In this document: one piece after another, positions 42,038 through 52,399 of the stretch
How positions within the stretch are numbered: the stretch's first letter is position 1
Layout: the number at the start of each line of letters is the position of its first letter
Assembly (NCBI RefSeq): GCF_006717075.1
Contig: NZ_VFQC01000003.1
Coordinates: 124,001-188,000 of the forward strand
Source of the DNA: Haloactinospora alba
Lineage (GTDB): Bacteria; Actinomycetota; Actinomycetes; Streptosporangiales; Streptosporangiaceae
Direction: 5' to 3'
Length of the DNA: 64,000 nucleotides
Notes under the pieces: model-generated
What the model saw: only the letters and a program-made list of their open reading frames with translations
What the model was told of the DNA's origin: nothing
Database searches by the model: none
Translations under genes and position numbers: made by a program

Positions 42038-43309
42038 ATGGCGACTGTCGCCACCGAACCCCATCCGACGGCGAACGACGCTTTCGGCCCCGCCGCGGCC
42101 CTGTCCTGTCGGGAGTGCGGCCACCGTTACGAGCTGGGCCCGCGTTTCGCGTGCGAGTTCTGCTTCGGCCCGCTCGAGATCGCCTACGAGTTCGACAGCA
42201 CCCGTGTGACCCGGGACGCCATCGCGCGCGGTCCCGCCAACATGTGGCGGTACGCTGACCTGCTGCCGGTCCCGCGCAACGTCGCCGAACTGCCGAACAT
42301 GAACCCGGGCCTGACCTCGCTGGTCGCCGCCGACCGGCTCGCGGGCGAACTGGGGATGCGCTCGCTGCACGTCAAGGACGACTCCGCCAACCCGACGCAC
42401 TCGTTCAAGGACCGGGTGGTGGCCATGGCGGTGGAGGCGGCCCGCACGTTCGGGTTCACCACCCTGTCGTGCTCCTCCACCGGCAACCTCGCCGGCGCGA
42501 TCGGCGCCGCCGCAGCCCGCGCCGGCTTCGAGTCGTGCGTGTTCATCCCGGCCGGCCTGGAGCGGGGCAAGGTCGTGATGGCGGCCGTGTACGGCGGCAA
42601 GGTGGTGGCGCTGGACGGCACCTACGACGACGTCAACCGGTTCTGCTCCGAGCTCATCGGAGACCCGGCCGGTGAGGGCTGGGGCTTTGTCAACGTCAAC
42701 CTGCGGCCCTACTACGCGGAGGGCTCCAAGACGCTGGCCTACGAGATCGCCGAGCAGCTCGGGTGGCGCCTCCCGGAGCAGATCATCGTACCGATCGCGT
42801 CCGGTTCCCAGCTCACCAAGATCGACAAGGGCTTCCAGGAGCTGATCAAGACCGGGCTGGTCGAGGACCGCCCGTACCGGATCTTCGGTGCCCAGGCCAG
42901 CGGGTGCGGACCCGTAGCCGGCGCCTGGGAGCGGGGCCACGACGTCGTCCAGCCGGTGAAGCCGGACACCATCGCCAAGTCGCTGGCGATCGGGAACCCC
43001 GCCGACGGCCCCTACGTCCTGGACGTCTGCGCCCGTACCGGTGGCGCCGTGGCGCACGTGGACGACGGGCAGATCGTGGACGCGATGAAGCTGCTCGCCC
43101 GGACCGAGGGCGTGTTCGCCGAGACGGCCGGCGGCGTCACCACCGGCGTGCTGCGCTCGCTGCTCGCCGAGGGGACGCTGGACCCGGAGGCCGAGACGGT
43201 GGTGCTCAACACCGGCGACGGCCTCAAGACCCTGGACGCGGTGGACTCCGGCGTCACCGCGACCCTCGCGCCGTCCCTGGACGCGTTCAAGGACGCCGGG
43301 CTGCTCTGA
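42038..43309 (+). CDS. Threonine-synthase-like PLP enzyme with N-terminal zinc ribbon (riboswitch-controlled)
   Basis: 423 residues. Four cysteines (24, 27, 39, 42; CRECG and CEFCF) form a rubredoxin-like zinc ribbon. The fold-type II PLP core has its lysine at 124 in NPTHSFKDRVV, followed by SCSSTGNLAGAIGAAAARAG and SGCGPVAGAWERG. Threonine synthase uses O-phosphohomoserine and water to make threonine. However, it is under a SAM-I riboswitch and 76 bases upstream of a CysO/ThiS-like carrier gene. This suggests instead that a protein thiocarboxylate replaces water to give homocysteine, as CysM does with O-phosphoserine. The catalytic assignment to threonine synthase is by homology; the methionine role is inference. 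Confidence 0.88.
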   Translation: MATVATEPHPTANDAFGPAAALSCRECGHRYELGPRFACEFCFGPLEIAYEFDSTRVTRDAIARGPANMWRYADLLPVPRNVAELPNMNPGLTSLVAADRLAGELGMRSLHVKDDSANPTHSFKDRVVAMAVEAARTFGFTTLSCSSTGNLAGAIGAAAARAGFESCVFIPAGLERGKVVMAAVYGGKVVALDGTYDDVNRFCSELIGDPAGEGWGFVNVNLRPYYAEGSKTLAYEIAEQLGWRLPEQIIVPIASGSQLTKIDKGFQELIKTGLVEDRPYRIFGAQASGCGPVAGAWERGHDVVQPVKPDTIAKSLAIGNPADGPYVLDVCARTGGAVAHVDDGQIVDAMKLLARTEGVFAETAGGVTTGVLRSLLAEGTLDPEAETVVLNTGDGLKTLDAVDSGVTATLAPSLDAFKDAGLL

Positions 43310-43385
43310 CCGCGTCGTCGCGGTGCGAGCGCCGGACGCCCGAACGCCGGCCGCGCGCCGGCTGCCAACCATCCGAGGAGTGACC

Positions 43386-43664
43386 GTGAGCGTTAATGTC
43401 CGTGTCCCGACCATCTTGCGCAGCTACACCAAGGACGCGGCGCAGGTGACGGCCGAGGGGGAGAACCTGAAGGCCGTGCTGGCCGACCTGGAGGCGAACT
43501 ACCCCGGAATCCTGGACCGGATCGTGGACGACTCCGGTAAGATCCGCCGGTTCGTCAACGTGTACGTGGGTGAGGAGGACGTCCGGTTCGCCGAGGGGCT
43601 GGAGACCGCGACGGCGGACGGCACCCAGGTCTCGATCATCCCGGCGGTGGCGGGCGGCTGCTGA
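43386..43664 (+). CDS. CysO/ThiS/MoaD-like sulfur-carrier protein with -AGGC terminus
   Basis: 92-residue ubiquitin-fold sulfur carrier, close in pattern to mycobacterial CysO: VSVNVRVPTILRSYT, LADLEANYPGILDRIVD, FVNVYVGEEDVRFAEGL, and VSIIPAVAGG. Such proteins are adenylated and thiocarboxylated on a C-terminal diglycine by an E1-like enzyme. Here one extra residue, Cys, follows the GG and would need removal, for example by a JAMM peptidase like Mec+. GTG start with GAGGAG seven bases upstream. It follows the threonine-synthase-like gene, ends at a strong terminator, and shares the riboswitch. Confidence 0.9.
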   Translation: MSVNVRVPTILRSYTKDAAQVTAEGENLKAVLADLEANYPGILDRIVDDSGKIRRFVNVYVGEEDVRFAEGLETATADGTQVSIIPAVAGGC

Positions 43665-43697
43665 CCGCGCGCCGCGCGCCCCGCTGGGCAACCTGTC

Positions 43698-43738
43698 AAC
43701 CCGCGCCCGTGAGTGAACGCGACACGGGCGCGGGTTTT
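43698..43738 (+). terminator. Intrinsic terminator of the riboswitch operon
   Basis: Perfect 14-bp stem AACCCGCGCCCGTG/CACGGGCGCGGGTT with an 11-base loop, followed by a T tract. Confidence 0.9.
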
Positions 43739-43814
43739 CGTGTGCGCGGGTGAGGTGTCCTGCGGGTTCGCCGACGGCGTTACCGTGGACACGACGTTTG
43801 CAGTCTCCCCGGGA

Positions 43815-45628
<1,814 letters not shown>

Positions 45629-45685
45629 GTTCCCCGCCACCGGCGGAACCCCGAAGACTAGCTGCGCCTCCCGCGCACTGTGGCG

Positions 45686-45717
45686 AACGGGCGGCCCCGT
45701 ACCAGGGCCGCCCGTTT
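45686..45717 (+). terminator. Intrinsic terminator of groEL
   Basis: Perfect 12-bp stem AACGGGCGGCCC/GGGCCGCCCGTT with a 7-base loop; only three T residues follow. Confidence 0.8.
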
Positions 45718-45879
45718 CGCTTGTCCCGTCCCCGCGGCTCCCGACCCGTCCCCACCGGCCGTGCGGCGGGGGCGGGGGTAGGATGCCGCCGGCGCGCCAC
45801 CTCCTCCGCGCCGCGTTCCGCGGGGGGAGCGGAGGGCGCCGCGGGGACGGGACACCACCGGCCGGGGAGGGGCGCGGAC

Positions 45880-46364
45880 GTGCGGATCACCAAGTACGGG
45901 CACGCCTGCGTGCGGCTGGAGAAGGAATCCGGGGCCGTCACCATCGACCCCGGGGCGCTCACCCCCGAACCCGAGGCGTTCGACGGCGTCTCAGCGGTCC
46001 TCGTCACCCACGGCGACACGCTGTCGGTCGCGGGCTTCGACATCACCGTGGTGGGAGAGAAGCACCACCACAGCCACCCCGACACGGAACCGGCGGACAA
46101 CGTCGGTTTCCTCGTGGACGGCGAGGTGTTCCACCCCGGCGACGCGCTGACGGTCATCGACGCCCCCACCCTGCTGGTACCGGGCCAGGCACCGTGGCTC
46201 ACCGTCCCCGCCATGCTCACCTACCTGCGCGAGGCGGGGCCGTCCACGACGGGCTCATCAACGAGTGGGGCGCCATGGTGCTGGACAACGTGCTCCAGCG
46301 GGAGAGCGAACGCGCGGGCGCTGAGCTCCGCCGCCTGCGTCCCGGGGAGAGCGTCGACGTCTGA
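45880..46364 (+). pseudogene. MBL-fold metal-dependent hydrolase (UlaG-like), one-base frameshift
   Basis: The first frame reads VRITKYGHACVRLEKESGAVTIDPGAL, then AVLVTHGDTLSV and NVGFLVDGEVFHPGDAL, the pattern of small UlaG-like metallo-beta-lactamase-fold hydrolases. The expected C-terminus, AVHDGLINEWGAMVLDNVL ending GESVDV, is present one frame over. One extra G in the GGGG run at 46237-46240 would join them into 161 residues. The putative zinc-ligand loop THGDT is shorter than the usual HxHxDH, so catalytic activity was doubtful even before the shift. GTG start behind GGGGAGG. Confidence 0.78.
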
Positions 46365-46473
46365 ACCCTCCCGGAGGGTCGGTCCCCCGAACCCGTCGGC
46401 CTTCGGTACCGTTCCCTCCCGGGCCGGGGAAACCGTTCTCCCGCCGCGACGCCGACGCCACAGGAGCCCCCCC

Positions 46474-47244
46474 ATGACCGAACCCGCCCTCGACCCCGAC
46501 TCCCCGCGCGAGGTCCTCTCCGCCGTCACCGCCGCCACCGAGCGGCTGACGGCCACCGCCGCCGAGCTCACCCCCGAACGGTTGGGCGGGGAGTCGCTGT
46601 GCCCCGGTTGGACCCGCGGCCACGTGCTCGCCCACCTGGCGCGCAACGCCGACGCCCTCACCGGGACGCTCGCCGGCGCCGGCAGGGGCGAGCAGGTCCC
46701 GATGTACGCCGGGCCCGAGGCGCGGGAGAGCGACATCGAGGAGGGCGCGCCCAGGCCGCTGGCCGACCAGCTGGCCGACCTCCGCGCCACGGCGGAGGAG
46801 TTCGCCCGCACCGTCGACACGTTGCCGCAGGACGCCTGGACGTTCGCGGTGCGGATGCGTTCCGGCAGCGTCCTCCCGGCCAGCTCGCTGCCGTGGTTCC
46901 GGCTGCGGGAACTGGAGTACCACCACGTGGACCTGGACGCGGGATACACCCCCGGCCACTGGCCCGCGGACTTCGTCGCACACGAACTGTCCACCCTGGC
47001 CGAACGGTTCACGCGCCCCGGCAGCGGCGAGGCGCACCGTCTGCGGCTGGTCACCACCGACACCCGCCGCGAGTACGGCGTCCCCGAGCACGAGGGTCCG
47101 GAACTGACCGTGGAGGGCCCTGCCGCCGCCCTGGTGGCCTGGCTGTCCGGCCGGGCCGGGGCCGACGGGCTCGCCGCCTACCGCGACGGGCAACGCGTCG
47201 CCGACGCCGCCTCGGCCGTACCCGAGTTGCCGCCCATGGCGTGA
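46474..47244 (+). CDS. Maleylpyruvate isomerase family (mycothiol-dependent, MDMPI/DinB-like) protein
   Basis: 256 residues. The N-terminal four-helix DinB/MDMPI domain carries LCPGWTRGHVLAHLARNADAL, with the first metal-ligand histidine in HVLAHL, and later LRELEYHHVDLDAGY with the other histidines. A C-terminal sterol-carrier-like domain follows (LRLVTTDTRREYG). Members use mycothiol as a cofactor or transfer target; the substrate is unknown. AGGAG lies seven bases before the ATG. Confidence 0.88.
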   Translation: MTEPALDPDSPREVLSAVTAATERLTATAAELTPERLGGESLCPGWTRGHVLAHLARNADALTGTLAGAGRGEQVPMYAGPEARESDIEEGAPRPLADQLADLRATAEEFARTVDTLPQDAWTFAVRMRSGSVLPASSLPWFRLRELEYHHVDLDAGYTPGHWPADFVAHELSTLAERFTRPGSGEAHRLRLVTTDTRREYGVPEHEGPELTVEGPAAALVAWLSGRAGADGLAAYRDGQRVADAASAVPELPPMA

Positions 47245-47303
47245 AACCGCCGCACCCGGGTCGATCCGGGAATTTCGCGTGCGCGTGTGTGTTGCACCGC
47301 GGT

Positions 47304-48320
47304 GTGATAGCGGATTCCACCCGACTCTCGGTTCTGGACCGGTCCAGCAACCGCGCGGGCACGAGCCAGCCGCGGGCGCTGCGGGACACGGTCCGGTTCG
47401 CACGCCAGGCGGAAGCGCTGGGGTACCACCGCTTCTGGGTCTCCGAACACCACAGCGTCCCCGGCGTGGCGGGGACGGCCCCCACGGTGCTCACCGCCGC
47501 GATCGCCGCCGCGACCGACCGCATCCGCGCCGGAACGGGCGGGGTGATGCTGCCCAACCACCGCCCGCTGGTGGTGGCGGAACAGTTCGGCGTGCTGGAG
47601 TCGCTGCACCCGGGCCGGATCGACATGGGGTTGGGCCGGTCGCTGGCGTTCACCGGCGGCATCCGCCGGGCGCTGGGCACCAGCAAGGACGACGCCGAGG
47701 GCTTCGGGGCGCAGCTCGCGGAACTGCTCGGATACTTCACCGGTGAGCAGGACGTTCACCCCAACGTGCACGCCAACCCGGCCGACGGTCTGCGGCCCGC
47801 CCCGTTCGTGCTCGCCACCGGCTCCGGTGCCGAGACCGCAGCCGAGGCGGGACTGCCCGTCGTCGTCGCGCCGGTGCGCGGCGAGGACGAGATGCTGCGG
47901 GTGATCGGGCGCTACCGGGAGCGGTTCCGGCCCTCCGCGTGGGCGGACCGGCCCTACGTCGTCGTGTCCGGCACCGTGGCCGTAGCCGACACCGACGCCC
48001 GCGCCCGGGAGCTGCTCGTCCCCGAGGCGTGGGCGCACGCCCAGGCCCGCACCCGCGGGGTGTTCCCGCCGCTGGAGCCGCCGGAGCGGAGCGACCCGGC
48101 CGGGATGTCCCCGCGGGAACGGGAACGGTTCGACGAGGCGATGCGCGGCCACATCCACGGCACCGAGGACACGGTCGGCGCCGCGCTGGAGGGGCTCGTC
48201 TCCCGGACGGGAGCGGACGAGGTGCTGGTCACCATGAGCACCTTCGACCGGGAGGAGATGCTGGACTCCTACCGGCGCCTGGCCCGGGTCGCCGGTCTCA
48301 CCGCTCCGGCCGGACAGTAG
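47304..48320 (+). CDS. LLM-class flavin-dependent oxidoreductase
   Basis: About 338 residues of the bacterial-luciferase-like superfamily, MsnO8/YhbW type. It begins VIADSTRLSVLDRSSNRAG, followed by ARQAEALGYHRFWVSEHHSVPGVAGTAPTVLTAAIAAATDRIRAGTGGVMLPNHRPLVVAEQFGVLESLHPGRIDMGLGRS, the defining core. Flavin (FMN or F420) is expected as cofactor; substrate unknown. No clear ribosome-binding site decides the start; the GTG chosen is the last before the conserved RLSVLDRS strand. Confidence 0.87.
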   Translation: MIADSTRLSVLDRSSNRAGTSQPRALRDTVRFARQAEALGYHRFWVSEHHSVPGVAGTAPTVLTAAIAAATDRIRAGTGGVMLPNHRPLVVAEQFGVLESLHPGRIDMGLGRSLAFTGGIRRALGTSKDDAEGFGAQLAELLGYFTGEQDVHPNVHANPADGLRPAPFVLATGSGAETAAEAGLPVVVAPVRGEDEMLRVIGRYRERFRPSAWADRPYVVVSGTVAVADTDARARELLVPEAWAHAQARTRGVFPPLEPPERSDPAGMSPRERERFDEAMRGHIHGTEDTVGAALEGLVSRTGADEVLVTMSTFDREEMLDSYRRLARVAGLTAPAGQ

Positions 48321-48421
48321 GCCGCGTCCGGGAAAGCCGCGGCTCCGTCGGGCCGTGGTGGGACACCCCGCACCGAGCGGGGATAATCTGAGGCGTGCCC
48401 GAACCTCAGGAGGAGACACCG

Positions 48422-49009
48422 ATGCCGGGGCGGCCGCGCACCGTCACCGACGAGCGCATCTTCGCAGCCGTGCGGTCCGCCGTGGGGCGCGTGGGGGTGG
48501 AGCGGCTCACGCTCGCCGAGGTCGCCGCGGACGCGGGAGTGACCACCGGTGCGCTGGCGCGGCGGTTCTCCACGAAACGCAACCTGCTGCTGAGCTTCTC
48601 CCGCACTATGGCCGACGGCGCGGCCCGCGTGCGGGAGGTGTACGCCTCGGCCGCCAGTCCTCTGGCCGGGGTGGTGGCGGCGATGGTCGACCTCGTCGAC
48701 GCTGACGCGGACCCGGTCGAGCTCGCCAACCACGTGAGCTTCCTGGGTATGGAGATCGCCGACCCGGAGTTCCGCGAGGTGCTGGCCGCCCACAACAGGG
48801 AGGTGCACGCCGCGCTGGAGGAGTTCCTGCGGGCCGCGGCGGCCGAGGGGGAACTGGAGGTGGCCGACCCGCCTGCGCTGGCGCGGGTCCTCGTGTCCCT
48901 GTGGCACGGGGTGCAGATCAACTGGTCGCTGGGCGGGGAGACCTCCCCGGCGGGAGAGATGCGCCGCCAGGTGGAGAGCGTGCTCGCTCCGTTGCGCCTC
49001 CGCGGATAG
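48422..49009 (+). CDS. TetR-family regulator
   Basis: 195 residues. The helix-turn-helix region is TDERIFAAVRSAVGRVGVERLTLAEVAADAGVTTGALARRFSTKRNLLLSF, with the helical C-terminal ligand domain after it. I start at MPGRPRTV because AGGAGG lies seven bases upstream. It precedes an SDR gene on the same strand, with a dyad operator between them, so it most likely controls the SDR. Confidence 0.9.
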   Translation: MPGRPRTVTDERIFAAVRSAVGRVGVERLTLAEVAADAGVTTGALARRFSTKRNLLLSFSRTMADGAARVREVYASAASPLAGVVAAMVDLVDADADPVELANHVSFLGMEIADPEFREVLAAHNREVHAALEEFLRAAAAEGELEVADPPALARVLVSLWHGVQINWSLGGETSPAGEMRRQVESVLAPLRLRG

Positions 49010-49123
49010 GAGACCCTGTGCGGTGGACGCGTGCGCGGCGCTGGCCGCGCCGTTCGTGACGGACGGCGCCCATCGAACAGGGCGGGCGGCTTCCGGCTTC
49101 TCCGGTACGCACGATCGCCCCTA

Positions 49124-49149
49124 TTGGATAATGTACGCTTATTATCTAA
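49124..49149. promoter_or_regulatory. Dyad operator upstream of the SDR gene
   Basis: TTGGATAAT-GTACGCTT-ATTATCTAA: 9-bp arms with one mismatch in an otherwise GC-rich region. It is 24 bases before the SDR start, in promoter position, and is the likely site of the TetR regulator just upstream. Confidence 0.75.
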
Positions 49150-49172
49150 TTGTCCGCCGCGAGGAGTGACAC

Positions 49173-50078
49173 ATGGGAACACCGCTGGCACACACCACCG
49201 CCCTCGTCGCCGGGGCGACCCGGGGCGCGGGCCGGGCGATCGCCGTGGAGCTCGGCGCGCTCGGCGCGACCGTCTACTGCACCGGCCGCAGCACCGAGGC
49301 CGCCCCCTCGGACATGGCCCGGCCCGAGACGATCGAGGGCACGGCCCGACGGGTGACCGAGGCGGGCGGCCAGGGGGTGGCGGTGCCCACCGACCACCTG
49401 GACCCCCAGCAGGTCGCCGCTCTCGTGCGTCGCGTCGACACGGAACAGGGCGCGCTGGACGTCCTCGTCAACGACGTGTGGGGCGGGGACCCGCTGGCCG
49501 AGTGGGACGCGCGGCTGTGGGAGCACGACCTGGAGAACGGGCGGAAACTGCTCCGCCGCGCGGTGGACACCCACATCATCACCAGCCACCACGCGCTCCC
49601 GCTGCTCACCCGCCGCCCCGGCGGGCTGGTGCTGGAGATCACCGACGGCACCGACCGGGACACCTACCGCGGCTCGTTCTTCTACGACCTCGCCAAGGAC
49701 GCCGTCATCCGCATGGCCCAGGCCCAGGCCGCCGAGCTCGGGCCGCTCAGCGGAACCGCTGTCGCTCTCACGCCGGGTTTCCTGCGTTCCGAGGCGATGC
49801 TCGACATCTTCGGTGTCACCGAGGAGAACTGGCGGGAGGCGACCGCGAAAGAACCGCACTTCTGCGCCTCGGAGAGTCCCGCCTACGTCGGGCGGGCCGC
49901 AGCGGCGCTGGCCGCCGACCCCGATGTGGGGCAGTGGAACGGCCGGGCGGTGTCCAGTTGGGCGATGGCCGGGGAGTACGGCTTCACCGACGCTGACGGT
50001 ACGCGGCCCGACTGGGGGCGCTACATGGCCGAGGTCGTCCTGACGGGAGCCACCCCATCCGACGAGGGATACCGGTGA
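49173..50078 (+). CDS. Short-chain dehydrogenase/reductase
   Basis: 301-residue SDR oxidoreductase. The NAD(P)-binding motif reads TALVAGATRGAGRAIAVELGALGATVYCTGRS; the R in CTGRS suggests NADPH. VLVNDVWGGD replaces the usual NNAG loop, and EITDGT precedes the catalytic tyrosine in SFFYDLAKDAVIRMAQ (YxxxK as YDLAK). The C-terminal extension (PDWGRYMAEVVL) is common in this actinobacterial subgroup. GAGGAG lies close before the ATG. Expression is probably controlled by the TetR gene and dyad upstream. Confidence 0.9.
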   Translation: MGTPLAHTTALVAGATRGAGRAIAVELGALGATVYCTGRSTEAAPSDMARPETIEGTARRVTEAGGQGVAVPTDHLDPQQVAALVRRVDTEQGALDVLVNDVWGGDPLAEWDARLWEHDLENGRKLLRRAVDTHIITSHHALPLLTRRPGGLVLEITDGTDRDTYRGSFFYDLAKDAVIRMAQAQAAELGPLSGTAVALTPGFLRSEAMLDIFGVTEENWREATAKEPHFCASESPAYVGRAAAALAADPDVGQWNGRAVSSWAMAGEYGFTDADGTRPDWGRYMAEVVLTGATPSDEGYR

Positions 50079-50126
50079 CCGGTGCCGACGCTGCCTGGTA
50101 ACCCGGGCAGCGGGGCCCCTCCGGGT

Positions 50127-50353
50127 TCACAGCAGGCGGCGTAGCTCTTCCCTGTCCATGCACGCCTGGGACAGGACCGAGGTGAGGGTTCCGCGCTTGA
50201 GTTCCTTGTGCAACGGGACGATGACGGTGCGGTTGTCACTGTCCCGGCGCAGTTTGGCGTGGTCCCCGCGGGTGGAGACGTGGCGGAAGCCGCACTGCTC
50301 CAACACGCGTGTGACCTTCGCGCCGGAGACGGAGGCAGGCGGCTGGTGCTCAC
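50127..50353 (-). pseudogene. hicA: HicA-like toxin, one-base frameshift near the start
   Basis: HicA toxins are small mRNA interferases with a double-stranded-RNA-binding fold and one catalytic histidine. The main frame reads VSGAKVTRVLEQCGFRHVSTRGDHAKLRRDSDNRTVIVPLHKELKRGTLTSVLSQACMDREELRRLL, family-typical, with the histidine in GDHAKL. No start codon exists in that frame. A GTG overlapping the hicB stop (GTGA) gives MSTSRLPP in the next frame; adding one G near 50329 yields LPPVSGAKV, the family consensus, and 75 residues. Confidence 0.75.
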
Positions 50354-50550
50354 GCCGACAACCGTACGTCCACCGAGGTCACCATGGGCGCGCTCTCCAC
50401 CGGGGTCGGGGCGTCCTCGAAGTACAGCTCCAGGGCCTCCCGGAGGTTGGCCAGCGCGTCCTCGACGGTCTCGCCCCGGGAAAAACACCTCGGTGGGACG
50501 GCCGAGCGCTGTGCGGCCGTCCCTGTGTTCCAGTGCGGTCGCTCTAGCAC
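50350..50550 (-). CDS. hicB: HicB-like antitoxin
   Basis: Short antitoxin of about 66 residues, partner of the adjacent HicA. The C-terminal two thirds match HicB well: CFSRGETVEDALANLREALELYFED, then VTSVDVRLSA. The N-terminal strand region (VLERPHWNTGTAAQRSAVPP) is less typical, so the start is uncertain and the protein may be altered. Antitoxin-first order with a 4-base overlap is a common hicBA arrangement. Confidence 0.55.
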   Translation of the reverse strand: MLERPHWNTGTAAQRSAVPPRCFSRGETVEDALANLREALELYFEDAPTPVESAPMVTSVDVRLSA

Positions 50551-51213
50551 GGTGAGACCCGGGTACGACTGGTATGCACTGTTGCTGCGACGGAGCGGGG
50601 GACGGGTCCGCCGACGCAGGCGACGGGACGACACCGCATCTGCGGCAGCCCCGTGCTTCCCGGCTGCCAGCGGCATCGTTGTCGCCGAGTCTGCACCGTC
50701 GGTCGGCATGACCCGTCAGGACACGGGGAAAGCCGACTTCCGGTGTTGGCCGCCCCCGGTCCCGGTGTTACCCAGGGCGCCGGGATTCGCAGTGTGAACC
50801 GTGTTGCCTTAGGACGCGTTGGCATGTTCCGCGCGGCAGTGCTGCGGTCCATCCTCTCTGTACTTCGGTCTCCATGGATGAACATTTGCCGGCCTGTCAT
50901 CCACGAGGGCCGTCTCGCCGTCCAACAGACATACGTCGAACCGGCGGTCCGGGCAGTGGCAGGAGGAACGTGGCCTTCCCCGGTATCCGGGTGTTCGCGC
51001 CGACGGCCTCCCCCGACAGGGAGCGCTTGCTCCCTGAGGCCGGGGCGCATCGCTGTTCGCGCAGCAGGCTCTGTGAGCGACTGTGCGGCAGGAATTTCCG
51101 GCTGCTGTCCGAGTGGGGACGCGTATCCGTACCGTAACAGCTTAGTTTCTTCCGCTACGTCGGAATAATCCCGTTGCTATGGTTCCTGCACTGTTCGTCG
51201 CGAAGGAGTGGGT
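50551..51213. other. Long intergenic stretch with no supported gene
   Basis: About 660 bp between hicB and the nuclease gene. Reading frames on both strands have unnatural, Arg/Pro/Cys-rich composition and no family resemblance. Probably decayed accessory DNA; promoter sequences for the nuclease gene should lie at its right end. Confidence 0.5.
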
Positions 51214-52296
51214 GTGGAATACAGCGAGAAGGTCGCTTCGGTGGCAGCCAAGGTGCAGCAACAGCTTGGTGTTATCCAGACCGAGGAGGCAACGAAGAAC
51301 GCCTTCGTCATGCCGTTCATATCGACGGTTCTCGGATACGACGTATTCGACCCTCAGGAAGTGATTCCCGAGTTTACCGCCGATGTCGGTGTGAAAAAGA
51401 ACGAGAAAGTCGATTACGCTATTATCCGTGACGGTGAGGTCCGGATACTCATTGAATGCAAGAAGGCGAGCGAGCCGCTGGCGGTTGACCATGCTTCGCA
51501 GCTCTACCGGTACTTCACCGTCACGAACGCTCGGATAGCGATACTCACCAACGGGGTTACGTACCAGTTCTACACGGACCTCGATTCGTCGAACCGGATG
51601 GACAAAAAACCGTTTCTCGTTCTAGACCTCAACGACGTGGACGAGAGCCTCCTTCCCGAGCTGCGGAAGCTGACGAAGGACGCCTTCGACCTCGACTCCG
51701 TGATCAACGCCGCCGAGAGACTCAAGTACATCGGAGAGATCAAACGAACTCTCGTGTCCCAGTTCCATGATCCCGAGGACGAGTGGGTGAAGTTCTTTGC
51801 CTCCCGCGTCTATGACGGATCGTTCACCAAGAAGGTGCGCGAGCAGTTCGCACCCCTGGTGAGGGAAGCAGCGTCACAGTTCCTCAACGACCAGGTCAAC
51901 GACCGGCTGAAAAGCGCTCTCGACTCGAGGTTCTCCTACTCTGACAGGGAACCGTCCAACGGGAACGAGGAGGAGACGGACGACGCGAGTTACGGGACCG
52001 GTGTTGAGACCACCCTGGAGGAGCTGGAGGGATACCGGATCGTGAAGGCGATCGCGTGTAGCGAGGTGAGCTCCCAACGTATCGCCCACCGCGATTCCAA
52101 AACGTATTTCGCGATATTCCTCGATGACAACAACCGTAAACCGATCGCCCGGCTCCACTTCAACGGGAAATCGAAAAAGTATGTGGGGACGTTCGACTCC
52201 GCGAAGAACGAGACACGGCACCTGCTGAATTCCCCTGATGACATATACCTCCACGCGGAGGAGATCCGGGGCGCTGTCAGGAATTACCTCGACTGA
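51214..52296 (+). CDS. Solitary HsdR-N-like restriction nuclease domain protein
   Basis: 360 residues resembling the N-terminal nuclease domain of type I restriction R subunits and stand-alone relatives. The region AFVMPFISTVLGYDVFDPQEVIPEF is typical. The PD-(D/E)xK core is visible as KVDYAIIRDGEVRILIECKKAS (Asp, then E-x-K), followed by LYRYFTVTNARIAILTNG. There is no helicase motor. The C-terminal part (YFAIFLDDNNRKPIARLHFN...KKYVGTFDSAKNETRHLL) resembles a small substrate-binding domain. AAGGAG five bases before the GTG fixes the start. Base composition is clearly less GC-rich than the neighbours, a sign of acquisition. Probably a defence or DNA-processing nuclease. Confidence 0.82.
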   Translation: MEYSEKVASVAAKVQQQLGVIQTEEATKNAFVMPFISTVLGYDVFDPQEVIPEFTADVGVKKNEKVDYAIIRDGEVRILIECKKASEPLAVDHASQLYRYFTVTNARIAILTNGVTYQFYTDLDSSNRMDKKPFLVLDLNDVDESLLPELRKLTKDAFDLDSVINAAERLKYIGEIKRTLVSQFHDPEDEWVKFFASRVYDGSFTKKVREQFAPLVREAASQFLNDQVNDRLKSALDSRFSYSDREPSNGNEEETDDASYGTGVETTLEELEGYRIVKAIACSEVSSQRIAHRDSKTYFAIFLDDNNRKPIARLHFNGKSKKYVGTFDSAKNETRHLLNSPDDIYLHAEEIRGAVRNYLD

Positions 52297-52399
52297 CGGG
52301 CACGCCCGGTAGTTCTCCGACAGGGCCAAGCGCGGACACCGCACCCGGCTGTCCGACACTCGCTCGCCGGGTGCCGGAAGCCGGACGGCGGGCGAAGCC

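Noticed and set aside
50544-51050. Possible gene on the minus strand in the 50.6-51.2 kb gap
   Set aside because: Translation is Arg/Pro/Thr-rich with no motif and no ribosome-binding site; better described as gene-free decayed DNA.
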